Of a stretch of 64,000 nt of DNA, positions 1-12,419 are shown piece after piece (within the stretch, counting starts at the first letter, position 1; each line of letters begins with the position of its first letter). Origin of the DNA: Unio delphinus. Taxonomy: Eukaryota; Mollusca; Bivalvia; Unionida; Unionidae. Position numbers and translations under genes: made by a program. The stretch lies in NCBI GenBank assembly GCA_029339505.1, contig JAQISU010000070.1:248001-312000 (forward strand), read 5' to 3'. Below the pieces are notes generated by a model. The model did not search any database, had not been told where the DNA came from, and saw only the letters and a program-made list of their open reading frames with translations.

Positions 1-480
1 CCCTACCTTACACAGGTGATTGGTTTAATTCAGTACCAAATCACATACATTAAGTTTATATTGCTGTATAGCACATTTCAAAGCACCAGCAAATTTCATA
101 CTGTTATATATATTTAAATACAAAATTGAGCTATTTCTTTTGGCTTTATGTAAAGATTTACCTTGCTGTTACAATTCAGTGTAAGCTTATCTTTAGTAGC
201 AGCAAAGCTCTTCTGAAGCCATATCCACTGGGAAACAAGAGATGAAGTGTGGAAGAATCATTAACTTTATTTAGTTTGTGACAGATTGAAGCAGTTGCTG
301 AGACTGAAATTACTGCTGAAATGTTTCTCAGTTAGGTCCTGGTTTTTTCCCAGATGGTAGAAATGTACATATTAAATGAGGTGAAACATACATGTGCTGT
401 AATCAGTTACTTTTTGATCTGAACTGAATGAATAAGTGAGGAAAAGATTTAGGACTACCCAGTTTTGCACTTTTGCTTTG
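1..480. other. AT-rich sequence, no feature seen
   Basis: No exon with plausible splice sites, no RNA gene and no clear repeat could be recognised here. The sequence is AT-rich and stops are frequent in all frames. Confidence 0.5.
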
Positions 481-489
481 AAAATACAT

Positions 490-930
490 TACCACAGGTA
501 TTGCTAATGTAATGTAACAGGATTGCTAGCTTAATGCAACTGATACTAGTGTAAAATAACAGATTGCTAGTGTAATTTATTACTATTATAATCTTACTGA
601 TTACTAATGTAATGTAACTGAACATTGCTATTGTAAAGTAACAGATTGCTAGTTTAATGTAATTAATTACTAGTATAATCTTACTGGTTACTAATTTAAC
701 TGCTAGTGTAATGTTAGTGATTGCTAGTGTAAAGTAACACATTGCTAGTGTAATGTTACAGATTGCTGTTGTAAAGTATTAGATTGCTAGTGTAAAGTAA
801 CACATTGCTAGTGTAATATTACAGATTGCTAGTGTAATGTTACAGATTGCTAGTTTAATATAATTAATTACTAGTATAATCTTACTGGTTACTAATTTAA
901 CTGCTAGTGTAATGTTAGTGATTGCTAATG
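490..930. repeat. Diverged short minisatellite, about 20-bp motif
   Basis: Imperfect copies of a motif close to GATTGCTAGTGTAATGTTA recur irregularly. A longer block (TTAATTACTAGTATAATCTTACTGG and following bases, about 70 bp) appears twice, near 660 and near 865. Copies differ by substitutions and small indels, so this is an old array. The reading frame across it is low-complexity and not a gene. Confidence 0.7.
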
Positions 931-1094
931 TAACATATTTTTGAAGTCTTTATAAATGATGATCAGAGGCTCAATTTCTTTAGAAATAAACATACTCAGT
1001 TCACATTACATCAGATATTTATTTGTTTGAAAAGAAATTTTTTCGAATATGAAGGAAAATTTTATCAGGAAAATACTAAAAATTAATCGTTAAT

Positions 1095-1400
1095 GAGTAC
1101 GGTACAAATCCACAATGGAAAATGCCACTGTGCAGACCATTCCTTGGTACACCAAGAATGAAAATTAACACTATGCAGACCATTCCTAGTACACCCAGAA
1201 TGGAGAATTCTATTGTGCAGTCCCATTCTGGTACACCCAGACATATCTGGGATGGAAAATTCCACTGTGCAGCCCCTATCTTGTACACCCATGCAAATCC
1301 GTTGCAACCCTTCTCTGGTACACCCAGGCTAATCCATTGCAATCCCTTTCTGATATACCCAAGAATTGCGTCTCAGATTTTCATGGGCAATGTTCGGCAA
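1095..1400. repeat. Diverged minisatellite with GTACACCCAGAATGG motif
   Basis: The motif GGTACACCCAGAATGGAAA or a close variant occurs about six times. It alternates with CACTGTGCAGACCATTCC-like segments at a spacing of roughly 50-60 bp. Reading frames on both strands stay open because of the repeat and have no recognisable domain. Confidence 0.65.
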
Positions 1401-1912
1401 CCACTTAAAAAGTTATAAAATCAAACTAGAAATGCAATTCTCCACTTTTCTACACATTAAAGATCACCTTTTGTACAAGTCAAGAATACATAAATTGTGA
1501 ACTTGTGCTGTACAATATAATGAACAGTTTCTGGCACTATGTCTGCATTGCTGCTGTTGACCGCCACATTAAAATAAATATTGGATTTTAAAACCAATAG
1601 TTGTGTAAAATAAAAATCCAGAAAATACATGTGATTGGCAGTGGTAGAAAAAAGCTGACAGCATGGACAAGTTGTATTGATAAGGTGGCCCCATAGTTCG
1701 GTTGGCAAATATATGATTTCTTCGACTCATTTTTCATTATGCATTTACAGAAAGTGAATCACAAACCATTCCTAGATTTGCTCATTCAAGTAAAGACCAT
1801 ATTATAGAATCACTTGACATTACATAGTCATAGGATAATAAAATAAATACTCTATACAATTAGTTTAATAATTACTTTAATAATTTGCATAATCGGACAC
1901 AACTTGCCATAA

Positions 1913-1914
<2 letters not shown>
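1401..1914. other. AT-rich sequence, no feature seen
   Basis: No supported gene, RNA or repeat. It separates the minisatellite from the 3' tail of the minus-strand LINE. Confidence 0.4.
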
Positions 1915-1961
<47 letters not shown>

Positions 1962-3850
1962 GACTTTGTATAGTGCCTAATCTTTCAAAGCTCTAAGCGC
2001 TTTACACCATCAATAATGATATGATTACACTACAGAACAACAAATGACAAAAACAATGAAATTGGAAAACATAAAAACATGCTGAAAACATATAAGATAC
2101 AAAACATGATTAGGTCTCTAAGTTTGTCCCTGCAGTCGAAACAGGTGAGTCTTAAGAGCACTCAACCACTGTGTCTTTTTGTGTCTAATTTCAATGGGCA
2201 ATTCGTTCCATGTCGCCGGGCCTTAGTGTGCAAATGAACGTTGTCCATATGACTTTGTTTTCACCTTGGGAACAATGAGTATACGATTATCAGAAGAAGA
2301 GTGTAAGGATCTAGCTGGTGTATACACATGGGTGAGGCTGGATAGGTATGTTGGACTGGAATCTGTCATTGAAACATAGCACAGAGAACAAATTTTGTGT
2401 TTGATTCTGTATCGAATTGATAGCCAGTGTACGGTACAGAGCAGTGGTGAGGTGTGTTCTGATCGAGATACTCTAAAGATGATCCGTGCAGCTATGTTTT
2501 GAACTTTGCGGTTTCTGGAGTAAATATTATGATGAACCAGACAGAATTGAGTTACAATAGTCTAATCTTGAAAGTACTAATGAACACACAAGTGTTTTAG
2601 TGGCATCAAGTGAAAGATATTTACGAATGGAACTGATGTGTCTCGATTCAAGATATGCAGCCTTGCATATGTTCATGACATGTTGGTGCATTGTGAGAGT
2701 ACTGTCTAGAGTAACACCTAGGTTTCGTACTGACTGTGAGAATTTAATGTTGGTGTTGCTGATATTTTATTGTCTGAGGTAAAGGATGTGAATAAGAAAG
2801 TCTTTGTGTTGTGATCAGAATAGCCTCAGTTTTATCATCATTCATCAGCAGCTTGTTACATGTCATCCATGATTTCATATCAGAAATGCACTTCTCTACT
2901 CCATGGATGGTAGCATCAACTTCAGTTGGGTGGATAGACTTGTATATTTGGGTGTCATTAGCATACAATTGGTGCGACACTGGGCAATGATCTATGACAC
3001 TTGAGAGCGGCTGAGTGTATAGAATGAAGAGAACAGGTCCAAGGACAGATCCCTGTGGAACACAACATACGTCAACTAGGCTGGAATATATTCCATTTGC
3101 AGATATAATTTGTGTCCTGTTGACTAAGTAGGACTTGAACCACTGAAAGGCTATGTTCTGAATGCCAAATACATGCTTAGACGGTGAAGTAATATATCAT
3201 GGTCTATTGTGTCAAATGCTGGAGATAAATCCAGGAGAGTGAGGACTGTAATCTTTCCATTATCCAAAGCAGAGAGAATGTCACTAAATACTTTCAGAAG
3301 AGTAGTTTCCATACTGTGGCAAGAGCGATATGCAGACTGTACATTGCGAAAAAGATTTTTAATTCAAATGAGATACAAGTGGAGTTAGAACAACCTTTTC
3401 TAAGATTTTTTTTATGAATGGGAGATTAGAAACTGGGCAGTAGTTCTTTAAATCGTTATGGTCCAGTGTTGGTTTCTTCAGCAGTGGCTTTACGATGGCA
3501 GTTTTGAAAAATGATGGGAATTCCCCTGATAAGAGAGAGATATTAATAACATCAGTTAGTGAAGGCAATATTGGGTCTAAGCACTCAAGCAGCAGCGATG
3601 TCGGAATTGGATCAAGTTCACAAGACTGTGGTGCACTTTTCATCACGATTGTCCGTACTAATTCAATAGAAACAAGTTCAAATGCTCCTAACGGTTGTCG
3701 CTGAAATTCTGCATGATAACTGTATGGTGAAGAGTCAGTTGAAATTGTGCTGTCAAGCGAACCTCTAATGGTTTGTACTTTGTCATCGAAGAAATTTGCA
3801 AATTGGTCTGGTAGGTCTAGTGGAGAGATAAATCTGATCATGATTAGTAA
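1915..3850 (-). mobile_element. 5'-truncated CR1/L2-like LINE remnant (reverse transcriptase)
   Basis: Read on the minus strand, 3841 down to about 2110 gives pieces of a non-LTR reverse transcriptase. These include a stretch like YCPVSNLPFIKKILEKVVL, the palm motif LLDLSPAFDTIDHDILL, the catalytic box as LYANDTQIYKS, and a C-terminal LPWLPIRYRIKHKI segment. Frameshifts and stops separate the pieces. The YADD catalytic box reads YAND, so a catalytic aspartate is lost. The 3' end carries a conserved tail with GGTGTAAAGCGCTT and then an (ATT)n run at 1915-1959. A microsatellite tail of this kind is typical of the CR1/L2 group. The endonuclease region is missing, so this is a dead 5'-truncated copy. 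The clade assignment comes from motif memory, not a tree. Confidence 0.85.
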
Positions 3851-4089
3851 ACATCATGCAAAGATGGCCATAACTTTCCTGTCTGTGTCCACTAGGTACT
3901 AAAAATATTATGACATTTGGTAAAAATGTTAGATAGTATGGTCTTGAATTACCATTGAATGAAATCCAAACAGGTTAAAGTATGCAAAACCTTTAGCCTC
4001 AAACTCTCTGTAAGCACATGTTTGTTTTTGGTACTCTTCAACTGCTTAGAGAAATGCTATGAAACTCTATATACATTCATCCCAAGTTC

Positions 4090-4420
4090 TGAATGGTCCG
4101 CATTGAAAATGGTGATGCTAGGAAATCCGCCATGTTGGCCATATTTAAGACATTTTTTTCAATATTCCTACTGAATGGATGGTCTTTTCAACATGGAATT
4201 TTCACTGAAAGACTTCTTGTGAGTTTTGGTTGGTACTAATGTGACATCCATTATGGCCACCACAACAGCCATCTTGAAAATCTTGCCATAGTTTCTCTTG
4301 AACTGAAGGTCAAATCAGCATTGGACTTCCAGCATTTCTTATAATATTCTTCTAAATGAAAATGGTACCAATCTTACATCCAGTGTGGCCACCCTGGTAG
4401 CAATCTTGAAATCATTAAAC
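4090..4420. repeat. Diverged dispersed repeat with GACATCCATTATGGCCACC core
   Basis: Two imperfect units about 138 bp apart share the order GAAAATGGTAC, ACATCCAnTrTGGCCACC, GCCATCTTGAAAATC. Similar units recur near 27.7 kb and 28.8 kb, so this is a dispersed family and not unique sequence. The class is unknown to me. Confidence 0.5.
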
Positions 4421-6605
4421 AGAACGACGTATTAGCATAACCACCCAAGGTAGCTGTTTTGTTAGTCTTGTTGTCACTTTTGAAGGGAACATCATATTGA
4501 CATGGGGTTTTTAACAGAAGAGTTTATTTGATGTCTAGATAGTCCTGAATGAAGGTAAGGCTTGTGAATATTGTGCACGATTTTCATGTGTACAACTTGT
4601 ATATCTTTCTGTTTTGGAAATTAGTTTTAATCAATGCAGATATATATCCGAAAATTGACTCGATTGTTTGTTCCCTCTACCAACCACAGTCCAGAATTGT
4701 CCCCATTTATCCCAGTTATGTGCTGCACCATTTAAGGTATACACATTATTTCTAATGGCTCTTTTGAGTTGTGGTTGGGCGAATGTACCTTTCGGTAATT
4801 TGGACAGTAATCTTCCGTATCAAGTTTGATGTTTGACAACTTGTAAATCCAAATGAAACAACACCCATACCTTGTGTTACAGTTATCGAGCTTCATCGGC
4901 AGATAATTGGATGATCCAGGAACTAATATGATGCAGCTTTGATCATTTTGTAATGATTGCTTCAATCATGTGACTGGAATGTCTGTGAATCTATCATGTA
5001 CCTCTCATGTGGTGCGACTATTATCATGGCTAAACACTGCATTCAATTACAAAAGGGTTTTAAGAATTAGGGTTCTGAGCAATATGGCATACAACATCAC
5101 ATGGCCAAAAATAGCCATTTTGAAGAAGCATCTGATTGATTACTTGAAGTGAATGATTAGCTGATTATCTGCTCGTGGAGCCAAGAACTTGAAATGGTGA
5201 CACTAGGTAGACCAGATGGATTTGCTCATTGTCTTACATCAGATTTCATTTGGAAATATGCTGTATAGATACCAAACACCACTTTAACTAATTGACCGTA
5301 CACCAGATGATAGATCGCTCTGCCAATGTGACATGGCAACTAGTTAACCTCCAACAAACATGCAGTATTTGACACAGAAATATGTTTCAATTTCAGTGAT
5401 ATGTTTATTAAAAATAATGTGTAATATTCTTAAAAATGTAAAATTACAAATTTTCATAAATTATACTGCAGTAGACAATATTTATTTTGTAGTTAAAGTT
5501 TGTATAGTAATAACCTAAGTGTTATATTCAGTAAATAATAAAATATCAATTTCAAAGCTGTTAGAGAACTTTTTCATGAAAACAGAAATTCGCTGCAAAA
5601 GATGCCACTTTATTTAGTAAACAATATTGTCCTTATTCGTTTTATCTGGCTTGTGTTTATACTGCATTCAAAGTAAATTAATTTAAAAATAATAACAAAA
5701 TCCTAAATATTTCCTGTTTAGAAGTATACTGTTGTACATGATAATTTTAAGGTTCTACTGTGTTTGTGAGACGGAATTTTTATCAGTGATATCTATTGAT
5801 CTAAATATGTAAATGCGTGCTTACTATATCAGACAATATTTATCTGAAACCCGTTGTTTTGGTATTCCTTATTATTTAATGTCTATATCCCAACCCCTCC
5901 TCCAGCCCCATGAGAAATTGAAGAGTTACTAAAGTATTTGAATGATCGAGATGATCAAGTTACAGGTTTTCTCAGCCCTTTTTTAATGAAACTTTTATAT
6001 TTATACATATTTTCAATTTCAATTTCTTTTCTTCTTCTTCAAGCTGTCAACGGGAAGTACTTTCTATATACGTTTGTGCAAACAAACATCTTGTAGATGT
6101 CATCAATTGTTTCCATATTCAGCTGACCACATAAAGTCTTCATCAAAGTTTTGTCTTTTTCTGGAAAGGAATAAATCTACTTCCTCCATTTAGATGATCT
6201 GAATATCGTCTGTCAGAATTACGAGGATCCACTGACTTCATTTATTCTTTTTGATGGAAAAATCAACAAATCATTGCAAACTTTATAAATATTTATTTTA
6301 GCATAATCAATTCATTATTGCCACGAGCAGCATGTGAGAGGAAAATGGCAACGAAAAAGCAATGCCTGGAGGTATGTCTAATTTACCTTAACTGATTGGT
6401 TAATTTGATGAGCATGATTGACAAGTGGCAATAGGTCAATTGTAACTCAAGTGCTAGGAAAAATACAGGTATGTAAAAGCAATTCATTGTGCATATTTTA
6501 AATACAAATCTGTCTGCAATAAATTGCATTGTTTGTGGGCAGAAGAAGCCATTTACTATACTGTTTTTGGTTTTATTCAACTTAGCACATACAGACAACT
6601 ACAGC
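4421..6605. other. Intergenic, AT-rich, no feature seen
   Basis: No exon-like frame bounded by splice sites, no TIR pair and no tandem array was found. Short open frames here have no recognisable domain. Confidence 0.4.
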
Positions 6606-6843
6606 TGCTGCATTTGGGTCTATTAAATAGCACACACAGACACCTAAATTTAGGTCTATTACATGTAGCACACACAGACACCTAAATTGAGGTCTATTAC
6701 ATATAGCACACACAGACACCTAAATTTAGGTCTATTACATATAGCACACACAGACACCTATATTTAGGTCTATTACATGTAGCACACACAGACACCTAAA
6801 TTTAGGTCTATTACATATAGCACACACAGACACCTAAATTTAT
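6606..6843. repeat. 38-bp minisatellite, about six copies
   Basis: Successive units read like GTCTATTACATGTAGCACAC followed by ACAGACACCTAAATTTAG at 38-bp spacing, with few substitutions. Each complete unit holds the perfect 12-bp palindrome CCTAAATTTAGG. The array begins about 270 bp downstream of the exostosin stop codon, so it may lie in the 3' UTR or just beyond it. Confidence 0.9.
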
Positions 6844-6844
6844 T
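6839..6844 (-). promoter_or_regulatory. Possible polyadenylation signal of the exostosin gene
   Basis: AATAAA on the minus strand, about 270 nt past the stop codon and at the edge of the 38-bp array. In AT-rich DNA the hexamer occurs often by chance, so this is only a candidate. Confidence 0.25.
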
Positions 6845-7112
6845 GTGAGGATCCAGCCATCTGAGGTTCCTTAACCATGTGTATTGGAAATTTAATTAAT
6901 TTAATTTGTGTGAACTGCTAACAGATAGATAGCACAATTGTAATTTTTTGGAGTGAAACAAAATACAAATCACACAAAAATAAACTTAAAAAAAAACTTT
7001 TTCACTGTCTGAAATTGGCAAAACTTCAGTCCTTACATTTCTTTATACATGGTATCAGAGAGGAAGTGATAAAATAAAAATAACAATGAAGAAATGAATA
7101 AATATTGTATAA

Positions 7113-8577
7113 TTACAAATTGTAATGTTTGCCTAACTCTAAAAGGATAAGTTTTAATGCATCATTGGATTCTGTAATTGTACTGTCAGGGATGCTGTAC
7201 TGCAGCCAATGTGCAACTCGCTTTAAGTTCAGATGCATTGATTCAATATAATCCCTTGACACAGTGCGTAGAATCTCTAAAACATTGCCACCTTCCTCAA
7301 TAGATTGCTCTGGAATGGTGAACATAAATTTTGTATAATTTAATAATGTATCAAAAGGATATCTGAGAGGAAATTTGCTTTGAAATGTCACTGGTATGCA
7401 ACCACTTAATACGGCATCATAAAAGGATTTTCTTGTTGGAGAATCACCTGGAGGCTGTAGGCAGAAAATCGCATGCTGCATCCACTCGATTGTTGTTGAG
7501 CGATGGTTTCTGATGCACTCGTCGGTGTATAACATGACCATTTTATGATCGATTTCCAGACCATTAGTTTTACCAATATATGTAGGATAGCTAAGCTCAG
7601 TTTTAATTTGAAATTGGTCCATTATTTTTGCTCTGAAGTTATTGCTTCGTCTTCTGCCAGCTGCGAGAAAGAGAAAAATGTTACGATTTTCTAGAGTTGG
7701 TGTATGTAAATAAATTTTTGTTGAATTTATATCTGGCTCGACACCTTTATGATTCATAAATGTGGAGTTATGATCTCCAAAGTTTTTTTCAATGAAGTGT
7801 ACGTAAGATGGATAGGGTGCAACTATCATATATACTCCCTGAATTTGAAGAAATTGTGCCCAGTTTCGATCATGTTCTTCTTCTATACCTATGAATGTAA
7901 TATTTTTGGTATATGTATGTTGTAAATAAGGGCAATCATTGGAACTCTGTTCACGTTGTATTTTGCTCAAAGTTGAGAAATGTGGCTTTCCAGACAGAAA
8001 ATATGGCTGTGTTTTTAAAAAAGTGAAAAGATCTTCAACTACTTTGCCTACACTTTCTGTGCTGACTTGCGAACAAAGACACTGTAATCCAATATAAGCT
8101 GGAATATAGAAAATGTCAGCCTTTCTTGGATCATTTGTTATATATGGGCTGTGTAGTAATTTGTGATGAATTAGCACCTCCAAGGCAAACATATGGCTAT
8201 CTCTCACAGACATATCGTATAGGCCCTCGAAACCTTTTTTGGGTGCATCAATTCTATAAATCTCTGATCCCATTCCACAGTAATCCAAGTCATAACAATG
8301 TGAGAATTGTTTTCCTCTCATGCATTCCTTTACATCAACATTAAACTTATTTGGAAGGTCATAAATGTAGATTTTGAATGGTGTAGAAATATTTGAGGGA
8401 TCCTCATTTGGTAGGCACATCTTAGTTATCTCCCTTGTCATGTTATGCCTCTTTTTAACTTCCCCTGTCATGAATGATCTCTGCAGAGTTATCTCAGTTG
8501 TATTTAACTTCCTTCGCAAAGCCGAGCAAGACACCAATTTGGTCCATATTCTGGTCTTAGAACGATCAAATTTAAAC
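7113..8577 (-). CDS. Exostosin gene, exon 2: complete GT47 catalytic domain
   Basis: A 1465-nt exon opening with the G that completes the split Arg codon and ending at the stop. The acceptor is a pyrimidine-rich tract followed by AAACAG at 8578-8583. The catalytic domain has no introns and no frame breaks, so the gene looks intact. Confidence 0.88.
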
Positions 8578-11135
8578 CTGTTTAACATTATATAAAAAAA
8601 GACAAGTAAAAATAACATGCATGAATTTATTAAAACTGAAATATATTTCTCATTGTAAAATCTTTACTAAAGATATTGAGGCTGAAAATGATGCTTTATC
8701 ATCAGATAATATTTCTGCCCAGTAATTATTTATTTAAATAAATGAATAACTATAATTTAGGTATTAAAATAAGACCCATAAGCATGGTTTGTTTGTTAAA
8801 TATCAATATCTACAATATCTTGAGAATACAAAGTTCTCTATAAAAAAAAAGCTGAGGAGAATATTTAAAAACATTTTAAAGAATTTGTGGTGAGAAATAT
8901 TGGACAGCTGCAATTTTTTAAAGAATATTATTCAGTTTTGTTTTAAAGAATTGAACCAAGTTAAAACTGTCTTATAGGACATTCCCATAGAATATACACA
9001 TATACACATAACATTTTCATTTTCATCTCTGTATAATGGTTAGTTGATTGCCGTTTCGCAGCACATCACAGGCTATTTACTGCCAAGTCAATGGGAGTAA
9101 AGTGACTGGCAGAGATATATACACCAAGACATTTGACTATGACCAATCCAGATTGGATTTTAGTTACAACCATTGGAATGCAAGCATGGCATTATTAACT
9201 CTGAACAATTATGGCTGTCTATGAAGGGCACATTTTTGTGGGTTCTGGAATGACCTTTGTTTTGAGGTTTGACTTGTACTGTTTCTGAAAGGGGATGTTG
9301 GAGTCTGGTTGATAACATTGGTCCTTATTATTTTCTTAGGCAGGTTAAGTATAACTTAGAGTATTGTTGAAAGTATCAATCCATCAAACATGTTAAACCA
9401 TATCATTATACATGTATATGGAAATAGAAATCTACATTTGATCTTGACCCAATATAAATATCATCTTCAGACATAGACTGAATCCTGTTTGATTCATTTA
9501 CATGGGATATAAATATCATCTTCAGACATAGACTGAATCCTATTGGATTCATTTAGGCAATCACACACACACACACACAGTTTATGTGATGGTTAGTTGT
9601 TTGTTGTCCATTTATCCATGAGCACAAGTTTATTGTCACTACTCATCCTAAATGACTTGGAGTATTGCCATGAGACATTATACATTTGCATCCTGTTTCT
9701 ATATTCCAAATTTGCAGATGAAAATTTCTCTGTATCTTTTAAGACTAAATGGTCAAATGGACTTAGCTGCTCTGATTTTCTTTTTTTGCAACAACCAGTC
9801 ATATTAACATGAAGGTAATGTATTCCATTAGTTAGATTATGGAGCTAGCTTAATTAAGCCTAAATCATCAGAGAGAGATAATCTTGTAATATTTTCAATG
9901 ACCTGTCAAAAACATGATATCTTGGAAAGTTTTATCTGATTTTTGTAACTATCCTTCTGTAGACACTTCTGTGTGCAACAAAGTGAAGTGTATGCTTAAC
10001 TTACATTAGTATCAGATGTACATTTAACAAAAAATAAAGAACACTAAAGATGGGGAGATCACTCTTTGTATCAGCCCAAGAAGCTGTCAATCAATGATAT
10101 AGTATGCAGTAAACATCCTGCCAACAACTTTACCACTATTATTAGGACATTGCCTCCTTCCTATTCATTCAGCATGGTAAACAATGGAGTAATAGGTAAT
10201 GCATTATTGCTATTCAAGTTGACTTTAGTTTATCAGTGGTTACAAGTAAATCTAATTAGATAATACTTCCAGCTATTATTTCCCAATCTCCTCCTCTTCC
10301 TTCCCCACTCTGATGACCTTACAGTTTTGATTCAGGTTAAAGAAGGATAATATTCAGATTGTTGGAAGTGGTCTGAAATATCAGACTGGGATCATGCCTT
10401 TTATTCTAGACTCCATTTACTGATCAGAGAGAGGATCGAATAATGTCCTTGTATTGGAGACTAGCACCAGAAAATATATAGCGGTTAAATAATAGCAGGT
10501 AAATGTTGCATGATTAAACATAGTTTTTCCCTCTCAAAAAGCTACTTTTGTTTGGCCTGCCAGAAAAATGTCAGAATTTGTGTAGAAGTTGAAAGCACTT
10601 AAAATTTTTTCTAAATATTCAAATAGAAAAATTCCACAATGATAATACATCTGATGAGCAAACCTCAAATTATTAAGTATCATATCAACTGTTCACCCAC
10701 TTCCAGACTGGTACACTGCTCATATGTTGTGGTCCAAGATCTGTTAATAACAAAGTGATGTACAAGAACCAGTGTAAAAGAAAGTCTAATGGGTTAATGG
10801 TCAAGGGTTCTAGCCCATTTAGCCGACAAGTTTCAAAATTAGATGGTAGCCTTCAGAGCTGTCCGAGATGGGACCTGGTAGCCCAGTGTAAATTTAGGGA
10901 CCCATTTTGGGCGAAGGTCACTTTTTTTAGTGGTAATACCAATTTCTTGTCTTTAGTACTTTCATTGTATCTGTATTTGTGTGTGATGCCACAGATATAA
11001 AAAAAACCATTTAAATACATACCTAAACATCAATTCCTCATTTTCCATCCATGTTATTACAGCAATCAACAGTAGTAATAGAACGCCATAAAGCAAAAAT
11101 CGGTTATAGCGTCGCCTGACACGATATGGTAGCAT
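7113..11135 (-). CDS. Exostosin-family (GT47) type II Golgi glycosyltransferase, two exons
   Basis: Join complement(11023..11135) to complement(7113..8577): 1578 nt, 525 residues plus stop. The junction AG|G restores an Arg codon and keeps frame. Residues 1-13 are basic (RVRRRYNR). About 14-30 form a leucine-rich membrane anchor, giving type II Golgi topology. The lumenal part carries several N-x-S/T sequons. GT47 landmarks in order are KIYIYDLPNKF (about 106), ADIFYIPAY (about 191), VAPYPSYVHF (about 290), FLFLAAGRRR (about 339) and FCLQPPGDSPTRKSFYDAV (about 409), then SGCIPV. The FCLQPPGDS block resembles plant MUR3-type GT47 proteins more than animal EXT1/EXT2. The family transfers a sugar from a nucleotide donor to a glycan; donor and acceptor cannot be read from the sequence. 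There is no EXTL/GT64 domain. The frame also has an ATG at 8618, but that lies in the intron's pyrimidine tract. Any untranslated upstream exon was not found. Confidence 0.88.
8578..11022 (-). other. Intron of the exostosin gene
   Basis: A 2445-bp intron running from donor GTATGT (11022 downward) to the acceptor CAG at 8578-8580. It holds a duplicated 58-bp block and a CA run near 9.5 kb. Otherwise it is AT-rich without recognised elements. Confidence 0.8.
9440..9579. repeat. Direct duplication plus (CA)n run
   Basis: A block containing TATCATCTTCAGACATAGAC and GAATCCTnTTGGATTCATTT occurs twice in tandem at about 58-bp spacing. A perfect CA run at 9562-9579 follows. It is a short two-unit repeat inside the exostosin intron. 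Confidence 0.8.
11023..11135 (-). CDS. Exostosin gene, exon 1: cytosolic tail and membrane anchor
   Basis: 37 codons plus AG, starting at ATG 11135-11133 and ending at the donor AG|GTATGT. It encodes an Arg-rich tail and then the hydrophobic run LLYGVLLLLLIAVITW. An upstream in-frame TTG (11147) exists, but the ATG is the natural start. The phase-2 end matches the phase of the acceptor 2.4 kb away, which supports the pairing. Confidence 0.82.
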
Positions 11136-12415
11136 TTTTTTTTGCAAATTTAAAAAAAAAAATACCCGTCTAAATATGTGTACTTGCAGACGCTAACCTG
11201 AAGCGAAAAGAACTCAAATAATTATAAATGATAATCCAAATGCACTTTAATTCTAAATATTCCATTAGCATAAAATATTTTGAATGAATTCCATTTGTCT
11301 TGAATGTGCTGATGTACCCATAGCCTTGAATGATGACAATGATATTATCCAGAAATTTTTTGAATGAGTATTTAATAATGCCATCTTAGTCAATTTTGTT
11401 TTTTGTAGAGCAAAAAAAAAACCTCTTAAAAACAAACCTGTCAGCTGATTTGCTTTGAATTCAAAATTAATATGCCATTTTGAATGGGATAAAAGACTGG
11501 ATTTTACATACCATGTCCAAGTTTCAGGCTATTGATTGAATAAAACTATTGAGCTACATATCTTGTCAGCAATTAAAACCAATCACTTAAAGCTTTTAAG
11601 CTAGTTTTAACAAATTTTAAAGTTGTTTACAAACCTATAACTCCAGAATCATTAATTTCCAGACTCCAGTTCTCACAGTGTATGGATAAAAACATGCCAC
11701 TGTTCGAAGAAATATGAGTAAATATAGAGAGTCAATACATGTACAGATGAGGTGTAGGAATCAATAAGGCCTTGTCACACCTTATCTTCTCATTTCAACA
11801 TGATTCAGTCCTTATCTACCTGAAGGAAAGTTCCAATGAATATAGGACAGTTGTTATCAAGCGTCTTCCCCAACTCCAACCCCTCCCTACTACATTTGAT
11901 ATTTTGACTATATTAGCTTTAAGCCGTCACACACTTTGGATAAGAAATCTTACAAAATTCAACCAAAAGTGTCATGTACTGTAGATTTTAGAAAACACGT
12001 ATAGTTAAAATATCACTGAGGACCTAGGAGAGTACCAAGTCCTTGCAAATGTTTATGTGCTGAAATGAATATTTTTGTTAGTTTTTGTTACAACACTTCA
12101 TATACTAGTCCCACAATTGCCTGACTGACCAGCAGTTTGAATAAATTTATACAATGAAGATTTCAAAGAGATACTTTTGAGCTATCAGAGCTCAGATTCA
12201 ATGCTCTTTATGTTTTACTGCAACTGGTCAGTGTGTAGTCCAGCAAGCTGACCTCTGTAATTCTGTTAGCTTGCCTGGTTATACATATTTAAGGATTATC
12301 TGTGATCCATCATGCATTATCAGTTCACAAATTTCTTTTTGCAAATTCTCAAAACCAAAATTGCTCATGATGTTAGAGGAAGCATTCTGGAATGAAGGCT
12401 GTTCAAAATTGCTTA
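11136..12415. other. Spacer upstream of the exostosin gene
   Basis: This should include the 5' UTR and promoter of the minus-strand exostosin gene. I see no convincing TATA box or splice acceptor. A minus-strand CAG|GTTAGC near 11.2 kb could be the donor of an untranslated exon, but this is weak. Confidence 0.35.
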
Positions 12416-12419
12416 TTTG

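Noticed and set aside
8579..8618. MLFLLVFFYIML as the start of the exostosin protein
   Set aside because: It coincides with the polypyrimidine tract and CAG acceptor, and a better anchor exon joins in frame at 8577.
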